The translations under genes were made by a program, and so were the position numbers. The notes below the pieces were generated by a model that made no database searches, was not told where the DNA came from, and saw only the letters and a program-made list of their open reading frames with translations. From NCBI GenBank assembly GCA_947632275.1, contig CANROR010000024.1, forward strand, positions 1-15,086: a stretch of 15,086 nucleotides of DNA, in the 5' to 3' direction. The number at the start of each line of letters is the position of its first letter. Position 1 is the first letter of the stretch. Source of the stretch: an uncultured Bacilli bacterium (lineage in GTDB: Bacteria; Bacillota_I; Bacilli_A; RF39; UBA660). This document shows positions 13,665 to 15,086 of the stretch, in pieces.

Positions 13665-15086
13665 TTATAAATTATATGTTCTTTTTTGGATTAAATCCGT
13701 AACATAAGTAATAAATTCATCCGTGCTAACCGTAAAGGTTTCTTGAGAACCAAATTTCCGATAGCTTATAGTTTTATTTTCAATTTCTTTATTACCTAAA
13801 ATTAAAGTTAAAGGTATTTTATTCGTTTGACTTTCCCGCATTTTATAAGATAATTTTTCATCCCGACTATCTAAATTAGTTCGAACATCTAAAGCCAGTA
13901 ATTTTTCATAAATTTCTTTGGCATAGTCTAAATGATATTCGTTATTAACCGGAATAATGTTTACTTGCACAGGAGCTAGCCATAAAGGTAAAGCTCCTTT
14001 AGTTTCTTCTAAATAGTAAGCCATAAACCGATCTAGGCTACCAAAGATAGCCCGGTGTAAAACAACAGGAGTTTTTTTACTACCATCTTTATCGACATAA
14101 GTTAAATTAAATTTAGCTGGTAAGCAAAAATCTAATTGGCAAGTTGATAAAGTATATTCAACGCCTACGGCCGGTTTTACTTGAACATCTAATTTAGGTC
14201 CATAAAAGGCCGCTTCCCCAACCTTTTCGACATATTCAATACCGATTTCATTTAAAACTTTTCTTAACATGTTTTCCGCATTATCCCACATGGCATCATC
14301 GGGATGGTATTTTACTTTATCATTTTTATCTCTTAAAGAAAGTTCAAAACGATAATCCGTAATGTGCAGTTCTTGATAAACATCTAAAATTAAGTTAACA
14401 ACTTGACTAAATTCATCTTTTATTTGTTCCGGCGTAACAAAAATATGCGCATCATTTTGACAGAAGGTCCGAACTCTTTCAATACCTTTTAAAGCGCCAC
14501 TGGCTTCAAACCGGCAATCGCGAGCAATTTCGCCAATGCGAAGGGGTAAATCACGATATGAATGAATATCATTCGCGTAAATCATCATATGATGAGGACA
14601 GTTCATTGGTCTTAAAACAAATTCTTCGCCTTCTACTTCCATTTTCGGAAACATATTTTCCTTATAATGTTCCCAGTGACCAGAAGTTTTATAAAGTTCC
14701 ACGTTACCTAAAGGAGGTGTTAAAACATGTTTATAACCTAATTTTTTTTCTTTACCTTTAATATAATTTTCTAATTCTTCCCAAATAATATAACCATTAG
14801 GTAAATACATAGGAAGACCTTTTCCCACTAAATCGGAAGTCATAAAAATACCTAAATCTTTACCTAGTTTACGATGATCTCTTAATTTTGCTTCTTCTAA
14901 TTCTTGTAAATAATTATTTAAATCTTCTTCAGTTTCAAAGCAAATACCATATATTCTTTGTAACATATGATTTTTAGCATCACCTTTCCAATAGGCTCCA
15001 CTTACTTTTAATAATTTGAAATACTTTAATAGTTTTACTGTTTCAACATGAGGTCCCCGACATAAATCCGTAAAATCTCCTTGGGT
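13665..15086 (-). CDS. thrS: Threonyl-tRNA synthetase, C-terminal 473 residues (5' end outside window)
   Basis: The frame is open from the right edge to TAA at 13665; the internal ATG at 14966 is not the start, because codons upstream continue the family sequence. The first visible residues are the end of the editing (SAD) domain, F-T-D-L-C-R-G-P-H (fragment 5-13) with metal-site Cys9 and His13, then G-A-Y-W-K-G-D and M-L-Q-R-I-Y-G. Catalytic core: R-P-M-N-C-P-H-H with zinc ligand Cys163, motif 2 with C-Q-N-D-A-H and zinc ligand His214 (51 residues after the Cys, as in E. coli), and motif 3 H-R-A-I-F-G-S-L-D-R-F with zinc ligand His344. The C-terminal anticodon-binding domain starts near L-W-L-A-P-V-Q. 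About 170 N-terminal residues are missing. Any T-box leader lies outside the window. Charges tRNA-Thr in the cytoplasm. Confidence 0.97.
   Translation of the reverse strand, partial: TQGDFTDLCRGPHVETVKLLKYFKLLKVSGAYWKGDAKNHMLQRIYGICFETEEDLNNYLQELEEAKLRDHRKLGKDLGIFMTSDLVGKGLPMYLPNGYIIWEELENYIKGKEKKLGYKHVLTPPLGNVELYKTSGHWEHYKENMFPKMEVEGEEFVLRPMNCPHHMMIYANDIHSYRDLPLRIGEIARDCRFEASGALKGIERVRTFCQNDAHIFVTPEQIKDEFSQVVNLILDVYQELHITDYRFELSLRDKNDKVKYHPDDAMWDNAENMLRKVLNEIGIEYVEKVGEAAFYGPKLDVQVKPAVGVEYTLSTCQLDFCLPAKFNLTYVDKDGSKKTPVVLHRAIFGSLDRFMAYYLEETKGALPLWLAPVQVNIIPVNNEYHLDYAKEIYEKLLALDVRTNLDSRDEKLSYKMRESQTNKIPLTLILGNKEIENKTISYRKFGSQETFTVSTDEFITYVTDLIQKRTYNL

Noticed and set aside
14558..14761. 67-codon plus-strand frame
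   Set aside because: Antisense shadow of thrS.
1..15086. UGA-as-Trp genetic code, insertion sequences, CRISPR arrays
   Set aside because: No in-frame TGA was found in the genes translated and tRNA-Trp is CCA only; no transposase, terminal repeats or regular repeat-spacer pattern seen.

Overview
The window is low-GC, AT-biased DNA. It looks like a Firmicutes/Bacillota chromosome, possibly an uncultured gut Bacilli lineage near the Erysipelotrichia/RF39 groups (an inference from codon bias, gene families and promoter style). The genes use the standard bacterial code. Visible stops are TAA or TAG, I found no in-frame TGA in the genes I translated, and the only tRNA-Trp seen has a CCA anticodon, so a Mycoplasma-type code is unlikely.

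Layout, mostly minus strand. From the left edge to 7261 lies one giant open gene (2420 codons visible, 3' end cut off) for a membrane-tethered M26-type zinc metalloprotease related to streptococcal ZmpB/IgA1 protease. Its N terminus carries a cohesin-like domain, a two-helix membrane hairpin and a dockerin-like pair of Ca-binding loops. Upstream on the same strand are a type I signal peptidase fused to an N-terminal beta-sandwich ectodomain (7428-8579), a small one-helix membrane protein (8610-9086) and a membrane-anchored protein with a tandem DUF6591-like domain (9153-10316). These four may form a secretion/surface locus, though the protease, the small protein and the DUF6591-like gene each have a plausible promoter.

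Next come tRNA-Trp (10491-10566), a secreted protein with a T4SS-pilin-like C-terminal membrane hairpin (10636-11631), and, divergently, the only clear plus-strand gene, a SleB/CwlJ-like cell wall hydrolase (11749-12171). It converges, with overlapping stop codons, on a Cys-rich protein of unknown function (12168-12794). Behind that lie a DNPH1/Rcl-type nucleotide N-hydrolase (12852-13268), a structured intergenic region with a strong terminator, tRNA-Thr(GGU) (13549-13622), and the 3' part of thrS (13665 to the right edge), the cognate synthetase of that tRNA.

The most interesting signal is the surface locus. The protease and the signal peptidase share an unusual plan: signal peptide, extracellular beta-sandwich, membrane hairpin, extracellular catalytic domain. 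The protease also has cohesin-like and dockerin-like modules in one chain, both predicted to face outward. All functional links between these genes are inference from order and architecture.
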